A DNA stretch of 64,000 nt, from assembly GCF_004365705.1 (NCBI RefSeq), contig NZ_SOBN01000003.1:496001-560000 (forward strand), given 5' to 3'. Shown here piece by piece: positions 42,227 to 50,610 of the stretch. The DNA comes from Streptomyces sp. 846.5. GTDB lineage: Bacteria; Actinomycetota; Actinomycetes; Streptomycetales; Streptomycetaceae. Below the pieces are notes generated by a model that was given only the letters and a program-made list of their open reading frames with translations, made no database searches and was not told where the DNA came from. The position numbers were made by a program, and so were the translations under genes. The stretch's first letter is position 1. Each line of letters opens with the position of its first letter.

Positions 42227-44967
42227 GACTGCGCCGACTCGTACCGACCCGTGTCCCGCTCCGTTCCCGCGTCTTCCGTACCATCGCCGCGGCAGCGGTG
42301 CTGCTCAGCGCCGGACTGGGCTATGCCTCCCAGAACGGCGACAGGCCGCCGAGCGGGACGGCGGCGGTGGGGAGCATCCCCACTCCCTCGGTCCAGGTGG
42401 ACCCGATGACCGGGGCCGCCGTACCGATCGATCCCACCGGCGGAAGCGGCAGCACCGGGTCCGGCTCCGGCAGTTCGGGCACCTCCGGATCGCGCGCCCC
42501 GGTCGTCAGCGCCACCGAGTCGGCGCTGCTGCCGGGCCATCCGGTGGCCGCCTCGGCCACTGTGGTGCAGGCGGCCAAGAGGGCGTCGAAGGCCGTCAAC
42601 CCGGCCGCGGCGGCTGCCGCCGCGGGCTCGGCGGTGACCGTGACCGGCAGCGGACCCTTCGCGGGTCTCGCGGTGACGGTGGCTCAGACCAAGGACCTGG
42701 TCGACCAGGTGGTCCAGGTGACCTGGACCGGTGGCAAGCCGACCCAGCCGAACCCGACCACCTTCGGCACCGACTACCTGGAACTGATGCAGTGCTGGGG
42801 TGACGCCACGACCGGCCCGGACCGCACCCAGTGCGAGTACGGCGCGGACCGCGGCGACAGCCGGGGCGGCGACTATGTGGCGAGCCGTCAGCTCAACTAC
42901 GGCAATCTGGTCGACCCGGCCGAAACGCTGAAGCAGACCAAGCCGAACGTCAATGTGTACACCCCGTTCACCTCGTGGAAGGGGGTGACCGAGTCCGGGG
43001 CCGACAGCCAGTTCTTCGACGCGGGCACCACCAACGAGGTTCCCTTCGCGCCCACCCGGGCCAACGGCACCGGTCAGGTCTTCTTCGAGACCCAGACCGG
43101 CAGTGAGGCCGCGGGGCTGGGCTGCGGCGAGGTCGCCGCCAACCTCAAGACCGCGCCCACCGAGGGCCGGCAGTGCTGGCTCGTGGTGGTGCCGCGCGGC
43201 GAGACCGAGGTCAACGGCGCGGCCCCGGTCGGCAGTTCCGGCAGGCTGATCTCCTCGCCGCTGTCCGCCACCAACTGGGCCAACCGCCTGGTGGTGCCGC
43301 TGCACTTCGCCCCGCTCGGCCTCAACTGCCCGATCGGCGCCCATGAGCAGCTCACCTACGGCAGCGAACTGGTGGAGGAGGCGATCGTCCGGTGGCAGCC
43401 GGTGCTGTGCCGGAAGACCACCTCGATCTTCGGTTACACCCCCAACACCGACAACTCCGCCCGGCAGGCGCTGACCTTGGGCACGGACCCCGGCCTGGAG
43501 TACATCACCGACCCGGTGCCGGCCGCCTCGGTCAAGGCCGGGGCCACTCCGGTCTACGCCCCGCTGACGCTGTCCGGGGTGACCATCGCCTTCGACGTGC
43601 AGAGCCAGTCCTACTCCGGCACCCCGGCCGAGACCCGGCTGCTCGACGGGCAGCGAATACCGCAGATCAAGCTCACCCCGCGGCTGGTCGCCAAACTGCT
43701 CACCCAGTCCTACCGCTACGCGGTCAACTACCAGGCCACGGACGTGCAGAGCAATCCGCTGGACCTGACCAGCGACCCGGACTTCCTGGCGCTCAACCCG
43801 GTCTTCAAGGACCTCTACTTCCCGTCCCGGATCCCCGACATGCTGGTGCCCGAGGGCCAGTTGGACACCGCCCGGCACCTGTGGGCCTGGGTGCTGGCGG
43901 ACCCGGACGCCCGGGCCTTCCTGACCGGCACCAAGGACCCCTGGGGCATGACGGTCAACCCCAACTACACCCTGGACACGCTGAACCTGCCCAGGGACGA
44001 CTTCCCCAAGAAGGACCCGTTCTGCCAGAAGTTCCCCGACGACCCGAACAAGCGCCCGCCGTGGTGCACCCAGGACGCCCACCCCTTCGCCCTCAACATG
44101 CACGACGCGGCCAGGTCGGCCTCCCGCGGCGACACCCTGTCCAAGGTGATCTGGGACGCGACGGCCACCCCGCCGCAGCTGAAGAAGGGCAATCCGCAGC
44201 CGCAGGGGCAGATCGGGATCCTCGCCGTCACCGACACCGCGACCGCCGCCCGCTACGGACTGGACACCGCCGAACTGCTCAACGGCAACGGTGAGTTCGT
44301 CGCACCGACGACGGCCTCGCTGCTGGCCGGCGCGGCGGCGATGAGCACCGTGCCGGGAACCGGGGCGCTGACCCTGCCGCCCACCTCCAAGGCGGCCGGC
44401 GCCTACCCGCTCACCATGATCGGCTACGCGGCCACCGTTCCCACGCTGCTGCTGCCCGACGAGGGCGCGGCCTACGCCTCGCTGATCCGGTTCGCGACCG
44501 GCGAGGGACAGACCTCCGGGGTCGCCCCCGGAACGCTCGGCGACGGCTATGTCCCGCTGCCGCAGAACCTGCGGACGGCGGCGCTGGCAGCGGCGCAGAC
44601 CATCGTCGACGACACCCCGAAGACGACCGCGGGCAACTCGCCGCCGAGCACCGGTCAGGCGCACGCCACCGCCACCACCGGGTCCGGTGGCTCGTCCACC
44701 GGCGGGAGCACGGGTGGCGGCGGAACCGGCGGCTCCGGCACCAGGAGCAGCAGCGGGTCCGGCGGCAGCACCGCACCGTCGCCGTCCCCCTCGCACTCCA
44801 CGGTCGTGCTGGCTCCCTCGGCCACCCCGGTGGTCACCCTGGCCCGTACCGCGCGGACCGACACCGGTGCCTTCCACTACCTGTTCCTCGGCCTGCTGGC
44901 GGCCGGCGCCGCCGCGGCTGTCGCGAGTCCACTGCTGACCCGATATCTACGCCGTCGCCGTAACTGA
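42223..44967 (+). CDS. 914-aa secreted, C-terminally membrane-anchored protein, binding-protein-like
   Basis: The product has an N-terminal signal segment (about 18-38), a Gly/Ser/Thr-rich linker to about 95, a large extracellular region with paired cysteines (LMQCWGDATT, QCEYGADRG, FCQKF, PWCTQDAHPF), a second Gly/Ser/Thr linker (about 805-865) and a terminal membrane segment followed by YLRRRRN. The middle part (about 420-680, with LTPRLVAKLLTQSYRYAVN) looks like a periplasmic binding fold, but the phosphate motifs GAGST and SGT are absent. Overlap of 4 nt with the fusion gene shows tight coupling. The ligand is unknown. Confidence 0.8.
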   Translation: MRLRRLVPTRVPLRSRVFRTIAAAAVLLSAGLGYASQNGDRPPSGTAAVGSIPTPSVQVDPMTGAAVPIDPTGGSGSTGSGSGSSGTSGSRAPVVSATESALLPGHPVAASATVVQAAKRASKAVNPAAAAAAAGSAVTVTGSGPFAGLAVTVAQTKDLVDQVVQVTWTGGKPTQPNPTTFGTDYLELMQCWGDATTGPDRTQCEYGADRGDSRGGDYVASRQLNYGNLVDPAETLKQTKPNVNVYTPFTSWKGVTESGADSQFFDAGTTNEVPFAPTRANGTGQVFFETQTGSEAAGLGCGEVAANLKTAPTEGRQCWLVVVPRGETEVNGAAPVGSSGRLISSPLSATNWANRLVVPLHFAPLGLNCPIGAHEQLTYGSELVEEAIVRWQPVLCRKTTSIFGYTPNTDNSARQALTLGTDPGLEYITDPVPAASVKAGATPVYAPLTLSGVTIAFDVQSQSYSGTPAETRLLDGQRIPQIKLTPRLVAKLLTQSYRYAVNYQATDVQSNPLDLTSDPDFLALNPVFKDLYFPSRIPDMLVPEGQLDTARHLWAWVLADPDARAFLTGTKDPWGMTVNPNYTLDTLNLPRDDFPKKDPFCQKFPDDPNKRPPWCTQDAHPFALNMHDAARSASRGDTLSKVIWDATATPPQLKKGNPQPQGQIGILAVTDTATAARYGLDTAELLNGNGEFVAPTTASLLAGAAAMSTVPGTGALTLPPTSKAAGAYPLTMIGYAATVPTLLLPDEGAAYASLIRFATGEGQTSGVAPGTLGDGYVPLPQNLRTAALAAAQTIVDDTPKTTAGNSPPSTGQAHATATTGSGGSSTGGSTGGGGTGGSGTRSSSGSGGSTAPSPSPSHSTVVLAPSATPVVTLARTARTDTGAFHYLFLGLLAAGAAAAVASPLLTRYLRRRRN

Positions 44968-45068
44968 CGCCGTAGCTGACGTCGCCTCAGCACCTCAGAC
45001 CTCCATCCCGCCGTCCGGAATCCCTCCGGCCGTGATGCGCACCACCGTTGAAAGGGATGCATCCCACC

Positions 45069-46055
45069 ATGAAGAACTCCCTCAAGCTCGCCGCCGCTGC
45101 CGCCGGCATCGGCCTGATGGCCTTCGGCGCGGGCACCGCACAGGCCGACCCGTCAGGCACGCCCACCTACCGCCAGCTGGCCGGCGTCGGTTCCGACACC
45201 ACCCAGGGCGTCATGAACGCGATGTCCAACGCCATCACCATCAACGGCACCAAGGTGATCGGCTCCTACGACGCCACCGGCTCCGCCACCATCAACACCC
45301 AGGCGGCGACGGCCTGCCAGGGCCTGAAGCGGCCCAACGGCTCGGGCGCCGGCCGCACCGCCCTGCTGAACTCGCTCACTGCCGCCGACGGCTGCCTGCA
45401 GTTCTCCCGTTCCTCCAGCCTGAACACCACGGCCAGCATCCCCGGCCTGACCTACGTCCCGTACGCCATCGACGCGGTCACCTACGCGATCACGCCCAAG
45501 AGCTCGATCCCGCGCAACCTGGCGCTGAGCGACCTGCACTCCATCTACACCTGCGACCCCAACTTCGTGGGCACCGCGCCGAACTTCTCCATCCACGCGC
45601 TGCTGCCGCAGGCCGGTTCCGGGACCCGCAACTTCTGGGAGGCCACGGTCGGCATCGCCGACGCCGACGTGGTCGCCGGGAAGTACCCCTGCATCAGCGA
45701 CACCAAGAACGGCAAGCCGATCGAGGAGCACGACGGCCGCGTCCTGGACGACACCTCCATCGCGCCGTTCTCCATCGCCCAGTACATCGCGCAGGAGTCT
45801 GGCACCATCACCGACCTGCGCGGCAGCGCGCTGCTCGGCAACATCAACGGCACCCCGTCGCTGCTGCTGAACACCGGCGCGGCGGCCACCCGCGAGGTCT
45901 ACAACGTGATCCCGAGCAGCCAGGTCGGCACCGCCCCGTACAGCACGGTCTTCGTCGGCGCCGGCTCACTGATCTGCCAGCAGAGCTCGATCATCAAGAA
46001 CTACGGCTTCGGGCTCGACGCCAACTGCGGCGACACCTCCAAGACCAGCGGCTGA
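45069..46055 (+). CDS. Secreted phosphate-binding-like protein
   Basis: This 328-aa protein has a clear signal peptide ending GAGTAQA and no anchor. The mature part has binding-protein motifs: LAGVGSDTTQGVMNAMSNAI near its start and LPQAGSGTRNFWEATVG near the middle, reminiscent of the PstS anion-binding loops. Four cysteines may form disulfides. I choose ATG 45069 because AAAGGG precedes it at suitable distance; ATG 45057 and TTG 45048 are also in frame. It is probably a freely secreted or wall-retained partner of the neighbouring importer. Confidence 0.8.
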   Translation: MKNSLKLAAAAAGIGLMAFGAGTAQADPSGTPTYRQLAGVGSDTTQGVMNAMSNAITINGTKVIGSYDATGSATINTQAATACQGLKRPNGSGAGRTALLNSLTAADGCLQFSRSSSLNTTASIPGLTYVPYAIDAVTYAITPKSSIPRNLALSDLHSIYTCDPNFVGTAPNFSIHALLPQAGSGTRNFWEATVGIADADVVAGKYPCISDTKNGKPIEEHDGRVLDDTSIAPFSIAQYIAQESGTITDLRGSALLGNINGTPSLLLNTGAAATREVYNVIPSSQVGTAPYSTVFVGAGSLICQQSSIIKNYGFGLDANCGDTSKTSG

Positions 46056-46135
46056 TGGCACCTCACATGCCGTCCATGAACCCGCAGTTCATGTCAGCCA
46101 GGCTCCACCCTCCCACCGAGAAGGCGAGTCCCACC

Positions 46136-47728
46136 GTGTCAACCAGCGTAAACCGCCTGCCCAAGCGCATCGCCCTGGGCACCGCGACCCTGATGGCGGC
46201 CGGATCCATGGCCATGATCGCGGCGCCCGCCGCGCACGCCGACAGCTCCGTGCTCGGCACCCTCACTGCGACCCCGGCCACCGGGGCCGACGACGACGGC
46301 ATGTCGTTCACCTCGTCCGGCGGCTGCACCGGCGGCGGCACCCGGGTGCAGATCTCCGTGACCGGCGCGGGCTTCACCACCGCCACCAATGTGACGCCGT
46401 CCGTCGACTTCACCACGCTGCCGACCACCGCGGACGGCGGCTACGTCTTCGGCCTGGTCAACACCATGCGTCAGGACGCCCAGGAGGCCGGCATCGCCGC
46501 CCTCTCCGGCAAGTACGTGTTCACCATGGTCTGCAAGAACGCCTTCGGCGCCACCACCTTCGGCTCCTACACCGGCGCCATCTGGTTCACCACGCCGACC
46601 ACGTACCAGTCGACCGACCCGTCCGGGCCCACGGTCACCGCGACCACGACCACGCTGGCGGTCACCCCGTCCGGCTCGGCCGCGTCCGGCAGCCAGGTCA
46701 CGCTGACCGCGCAGGTCTCCCCGACCGCCGCCGGGACCGTCCAGTTCATGGACGGCACCACGGCGCTCGGCGCCCCCGTCGCGGTGAACGGCGGCACCGC
46801 CAGCCTCACCACCTCCGCCCTGGCGGTCGGCGCGCACCAGCTCTCGGCCGCCTTCACCTCCACCGACGCGGCCTTCGGCAGCTCCACGTCGACGGCGACC
46901 GCCTACACCGTCAGCGCCCCGAGCGCGGTGAACACCACCACCTCGCTGGCCGTGGTGCCCGGCGGCTCGGCCGCCCCCGGCACCCCGGTGGCGCTGACCG
47001 CCACGGTCACCCCCTCGAACGCGGTCGGCACGGTCACCTTCACCGACGCGACCACCGGCACCGCCCTCGGCAGCGCCGCGGTCTCCGGCGGCAGCGCCTC
47101 GCTGACCGTCGGCACCCTGGCCCAGGGCGACCACTCGCTCACCGCCTCGTTCGCCCCCACCGACAGCACCGCCTTCGCCGCCTCCACCGCGACGGCCGTG
47201 CCGTTCACCGTCACCGCCCCGACCGGCGGCGGCACCGGCTCGTCGACCGGCACGGAGAGCATCAACACCTCCGTCGCGCCGGGCGCGTTGGCTCTCAGCG
47301 TGGCCGGCAGCCAGGTCAACCTGCCGGCGCTGGCGCTCAACAACACCAGCACCCAGTTCACGACGGCCGGTCCGATCCAGACCGTCACCGTCACCGACAC
47401 CCGGGCCGGCGCCCCCGGCTGGTCGCTCAGCGGCCAGGTCGCGGACTTCACCTCCGGCAGCCACACCATCAACGCCGAGAACCTCGGCTGGGCGCCGAAC
47501 CTGGTCAACAAGGGCGACAGCGTCAAGGTTGGCCTGGGCGGCAGCGTCGCCCCGGCCAACGGCGTGGGGTCCGCGGACACCGGCGTGCTCGGCCTGAAGT
47601 CCTCCCGCACCCTGGCCATCGCCACCGGCCTGGGCACCGCCCAGCTCGGCGCCGACCTCTCCCTGGTCGCCCCCACCTCCACGGTGGCCGGCGCCTACAC
47701 CGGTGTGCTCACGCTCACCGTGATGTGA
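46136..47728 (+). CDS. WxL-like surface protein with two Ig-like repeats
   Basis: The 530-aa secreted protein has a signal peptide ending AAPAAHA. Next is a domain bounded by C64 and C133 that is also found in the downstream gene, then two Big_3_5-type Ig-like repeats (about 165-260 and 262-358; TTTLAVTPSGSAASGSQVTL and TTSLAVVPGGSAAPGTPVAL). A C-terminal WxL-like domain (about 380-530) has the WSL motif at W429 and ends VAGAYTGVLTLTV. WxL domains in Firmicutes bind peptidoglycan non-covalently. GTG 46136 has GAGAAGG upstream. No LPXTG signal is present. Confidence 0.8.
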   Translation: MSTSVNRLPKRIALGTATLMAAGSMAMIAAPAAHADSSVLGTLTATPATGADDDGMSFTSSGGCTGGGTRVQISVTGAGFTTATNVTPSVDFTTLPTTADGGYVFGLVNTMRQDAQEAGIAALSGKYVFTMVCKNAFGATTFGSYTGAIWFTTPTTYQSTDPSGPTVTATTTTLAVTPSGSAASGSQVTLTAQVSPTAAGTVQFMDGTTALGAPVAVNGGTASLTTSALAVGAHQLSAAFTSTDAAFGSSTSTATAYTVSAPSAVNTTTSLAVVPGGSAAPGTPVALTATVTPSNAVGTVTFTDATTGTALGSAAVSGGSASLTVGTLAQGDHSLTASFAPTDSTAFAASTATAVPFTVTAPTGGGTGSSTGTESINTSVAPGALALSVAGSQVNLPALALNNTSTQFTTAGPIQTVTVTDTRAGAPGWSLSGQVADFTSGSHTINAENLGWAPNLVNKGDSVKVGLGGSVAPANGVGSADTGVLGLKSSRTLAIATGLGTAQLGADLSLVAPTSTVAGAYTGVLTLTVM

Positions 47729-47760
47729 CGAACCATCAGCTGACCTGACGTCAGCCGCAG

Positions 47761-47795
47761 CCCTCTCCGCACGGCAGCCCGCCGTGCGGAGAGGG
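47761..47795 (+). terminator. Perfect 15-bp hairpin between the WxL-like and WxLIP-like genes
   Basis: CCCTCTCCGCACGGC and its exact complement are separated by the 5-nt loop AGCCC. No T-run follows. It may attenuate or stabilise the mRNA within the cluster. Confidence 0.55.
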
Positions 47796-47833
47796 CACCC
47801 GCCCCACCGCTCTCCCCGCAGCGAAGGACGCCG

Positions 47834-49636
47834 ATGAGACGACGACGCACCGCACCGCACCGGCAACACCGAGCACCCGCCCTGGTGCTGCTGCTGACGA
47901 CCCTGGTCGCGGCGCTGCTCGCGCTCGGGACGGCGGCCCCCGCCACGGCGGCGCCCAGCACGCCCGCCCCGCAGACCTTCGGAATCCAGCCGGCCTCGGC
48001 GACCGGTCCGGACAACCGCAGCTCCTACAGCTACTCCGCCGGCGCCGGCGCCCAGGTCAAGGACCATGTCGAGGTCTGGAACTACGGCGACCAGACGCTG
48101 CAGCTCAGCCTGTACGCGGCGGACGCCTTCAACACCGACACCGGCGGCTACGACGTCCTCCCGGCCGGGAAGACCTCCAAGGACGTCGGCAGCTGGGTGC
48201 ACCTGGCCGCGGCGACCGTGCAACTCCCGGCCCGTTCCCGGAAGACCGTTCCCTTCACCCTGGCCGTCCCGGTCAGTGCCACCCCCGGCGACCACTCCGG
48301 CGGCATCGTGCTCTCGCTCCGGCGGATCACCAAGGACGCCAAGGGCAATGAGGTCGCGGTTGACGAGCGGGTCGGCACCCGGATCCACCTGCGGGTGCCC
48401 GGGGCGCTCAAGCCGCAGCTCACCCTGGAGGGCGTGAGCACCGCCTACCACGGCACCTTCAACCCCTTCGGCACCGGCAGCACCACCACCAGCTACACGG
48501 TCCGCAACACCGGCAACATCCGGCTGGCCGGGCGGCAGGCGGTGCGGGTGCGGAACGCCGTCGGCGGCATCGTCACTGCCAAGGGCCCGGCCGACCTGAC
48601 CGAGCTGCTGCCGGGCAACACCGCCACCTACACGGTGACCGTCCCCGGCATCCTGCCCACCCTGTGGTCGACCGCCTCGATCACCATCGACCCGCTCGCC
48701 GTGCCCGGGGACACCGACCCCCAACTGCCCAGCGCCACCACCCAGGCGGGGTTCGCCACCGTGCCGTGGACCCTGCTGGGACTGCTGCTGCTGGCCGGGC
48801 TGGTCGGCTACAACCGGTTCCGCCGGTACCGGCGCAACCGACGCGGCCCGGCGGCGCCCACGCCTTCGCCCACGCCCGAGCCCACGCCCGCCCCGGCCGG
48901 CTCCGCCGCCGGAAAGGCGGCGGCCGCCACCACGGCGCTGCTGCTCGCCGTCGGCCTCGCCCTGTTCGGCAGCGGCGGCTCCCGGGCCTGGGCCGATCCG
49001 TCCGGTGCCGCATCCGCGAAGGCCGGAAGCGTCGCGCCGGGCACCCTGGCTTTCGACTACCCGTCCGGCCATGACGACGACCCCATCGACACGCTGACCA
49101 CCGGGGCCTGCCCGCACGCCACCGATCAGCTGATGGCCTCGATCAAGGGCGCAGGCTTCCCGGCCGGCGGCTCCTCGCTGCTGGGCCTGACACCCGTGTC
49201 CATCTTTCCCAAGGCCGCCAACGGCGGCTATGTGGTGCCGCTGCCGCAGACGCTGAGGGAGACCGCCAGCCAGGCCGGGGTCACCCTGCGCGGCAGCTAC
49301 ACCGTGGACGTCTACTGCCGGACCCGCTTCAACGCGGCCCACCTCAGGGACTTCAGCGGCACGCTGGACTTCACCGCGCCGCGGGTCTGGAAGGCCGCCG
49401 ACGTGGCTCCGGCCGGCTCGATCCATGCCGCGGTCAAGGCCGCCGCGACGGCGGTCCCCACCCCCTCGGCAACCTCGACGGTGGTGGCGGAGCCCGCCGC
49501 GGCGCCCACGGCGCCCTCGGCCGGTACCCCGGTGGGTTCGGTGGTGGCGCTGGTCGGCGGCGGTGTGCTGCTCGCCGGCCTCGGCGGCGGCGCACTGCGC
49601 CGGCAGCGGGCCAGGGCCAGGGCGGCCGGCCGATGA
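47834..49636 (+). CDS. WxLIP/DUF916-like protein with an added second secreted module
   Basis: The 600-aa product has a signal peptide (about 15-40), then a region (about 45-305) matching the WxL-interacting-protein pattern: FGIQPASATGPDNRSSYSYS and LPARSRKTVPFTLAVP, then CTYT-like beta strands ending in a membrane segment (about 310-330) and RYRRNRR. After a Pro/Thr-rich loop a second signal-like segment (about 360-385) leads to a domain with C426 and C495, homologous to the Cys domain of the preceding gene. A final hydrophobic segment and Arg-rich tail close it. It reads like two secreted proteins fused. Confidence 0.78.
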   Translation: MRRRRTAPHRQHRAPALVLLLTTLVAALLALGTAAPATAAPSTPAPQTFGIQPASATGPDNRSSYSYSAGAGAQVKDHVEVWNYGDQTLQLSLYAADAFNTDTGGYDVLPAGKTSKDVGSWVHLAAATVQLPARSRKTVPFTLAVPVSATPGDHSGGIVLSLRRITKDAKGNEVAVDERVGTRIHLRVPGALKPQLTLEGVSTAYHGTFNPFGTGSTTTSYTVRNTGNIRLAGRQAVRVRNAVGGIVTAKGPADLTELLPGNTATYTVTVPGILPTLWSTASITIDPLAVPGDTDPQLPSATTQAGFATVPWTLLGLLLLAGLVGYNRFRRYRRNRRGPAAPTPSPTPEPTPAPAGSAAGKAAAATTALLLAVGLALFGSGGSRAWADPSGAASAKAGSVAPGTLAFDYPSGHDDDPIDTLTTGACPHATDQLMASIKGAGFPAGGSSLLGLTPVSIFPKAANGGYVVPLPQTLRETASQAGVTLRGSYTVDVYCRTRFNAAHLRDFSGTLDFTAPRVWKAADVAPAGSIHAAVKAAATAVPTPSATSTVVAEPAAAPTAPSAGTPVGSVVALVGGGVLLAGLGGGALRRQRARARAAGR

Positions 49637-50580
49637 CCCTCACCGCACCCCCGCCCGCCGCCCCGCAGGAACCCGCTCCGGCCGGCCGGCCGGAGGCGCC
49701 GCAGCAGCCCCCGCGCGCCCGCAGGCCGGGCCGCCCGGACGCCGCCGGCGCGTACGGCACCGCCCTGCTCATCCTCGCCGCGCTGGTCTTCGGCCTGCTG
49801 CTGGACGTCGGCCCGATCGGCGAGGTCCGGCACGCCCGGGACCGGGAGACCAGCTACGCGGCGCTGCGCAAGGACCTCGCCGAGGGCACCATCCCGGTGG
49901 GACAAACCGACAGCACCGGTGCCCTGCTGCAGCCGGGGCGTCCGGTGGCATTGCTGACGATTCCTCAACTCGGCCTGCGCGAGGTGATTCTGGAGGGAAC
50001 CACTTCCGGTGTGCTGGCCCAGGGGGTGGGCCATCGCCGCGACACCCCGCTGCCGGGACAGTCCGGTACCAGCGTGCTGATGGGCCGTCAGTCCGGTTTC
50101 GGCGGGCCCTTCGGTCAATTGGCCGACCTGCGCCCGTCGGAGACCTTCACGGTCCTCACCGGCCAGGGCACCCAGACCTTCCGGGTGCTGGATGTGCGCC
50201 GGGCCGGCGACCCAGTGCCGCCCGCGCTCGCGGCCGGCGCGGCACGCCTGATCCTGGTCACCGCCGACGGCCCCGCGTTCACCCCGGACGGACTGCTGCT
50301 GGTCGACGCCGACCTGGTCGGCAAGGCCGTCCCCGCGCCCGCGCGTCCGCTGAGTGCCGACGGGCTCTCGGCGGCGGAGAAGCCGATGGGCACCGACCCC
50401 TCGGCCTGGGTGCCGCTGGTGCTCTGGGCCGAGGCCCTGCTGCTGGCCGCCGTGGCGGTGACCCTGGCCCGGCTCCGCTGGGGCCGCTGGCAGGCCTGGA
50501 TCTGCGGCGTCCCGGTGCTCGGCGCACTCGGGCTCTCCGTGGCCGACCAGGTCGTCCGGCTGCTGCCCAATCTCGTCTGA
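49633..50580 (+). CDS. Sortase-fold membrane protein lacking catalytic His, Cys and Arg (pseudosortase)
   Basis: The 315-aa protein has an N-terminal membrane segment (about 42-60), a sortase class E/F-like domain (about 100-240) and two C-terminal membrane segments. The sortase pattern is plain: ALLTIPQLGLREVILEGTTS, QSGTSVLMGRQSGFGGPFGQ and RLILVTADGPAFTPDGLLLV. At the catalytic positions it has R152 where His of AGHR is expected, A211 where Cys of the TLxTC motif is expected, and no Arg in the last strand. It is therefore unlikely to be a transpeptidase. It overlaps the WxLIP-like gene by 4 nt. Confidence 0.82.
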   Translation: MTLTAPPPAAPQEPAPAGRPEAPQQPPRARRPGRPDAAGAYGTALLILAALVFGLLLDVGPIGEVRHARDRETSYAALRKDLAEGTIPVGQTDSTGALLQPGRPVALLTIPQLGLREVILEGTTSGVLAQGVGHRRDTPLPGQSGTSVLMGRQSGFGGPFGQLADLRPSETFTVLTGQGTQTFRVLDVRRAGDPVPPALAAGAARLILVTADGPAFTPDGLLLVDADLVGKAVPAPARPLSADGLSAAEKPMGTDPSAWVPLVLWAEALLLAAVAVTLARLRWGRWQAWICGVPVLGALGLSVADQVVRLLPNLV

Positions 50581-50610
50581 ACCGACCGTCCCACCGCCTG
50601 AGAGGCCGTC

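Noticed and set aside
46139..49426. 1095-codon open frame on the minus strand opposite the WxL-like and WxLIP-like genes
   Set aside because: Gly/Arg-rich shadow frame, while the plus-strand frames have signal peptides, ordered domains and ribosome sites.
49633..50580. Annotation as an active class E/F sortase
   Set aside because: Catalytic His, Cys and Arg positions are Arg, Ala and non-Arg; no LPXTG-like substrates in the cluster.
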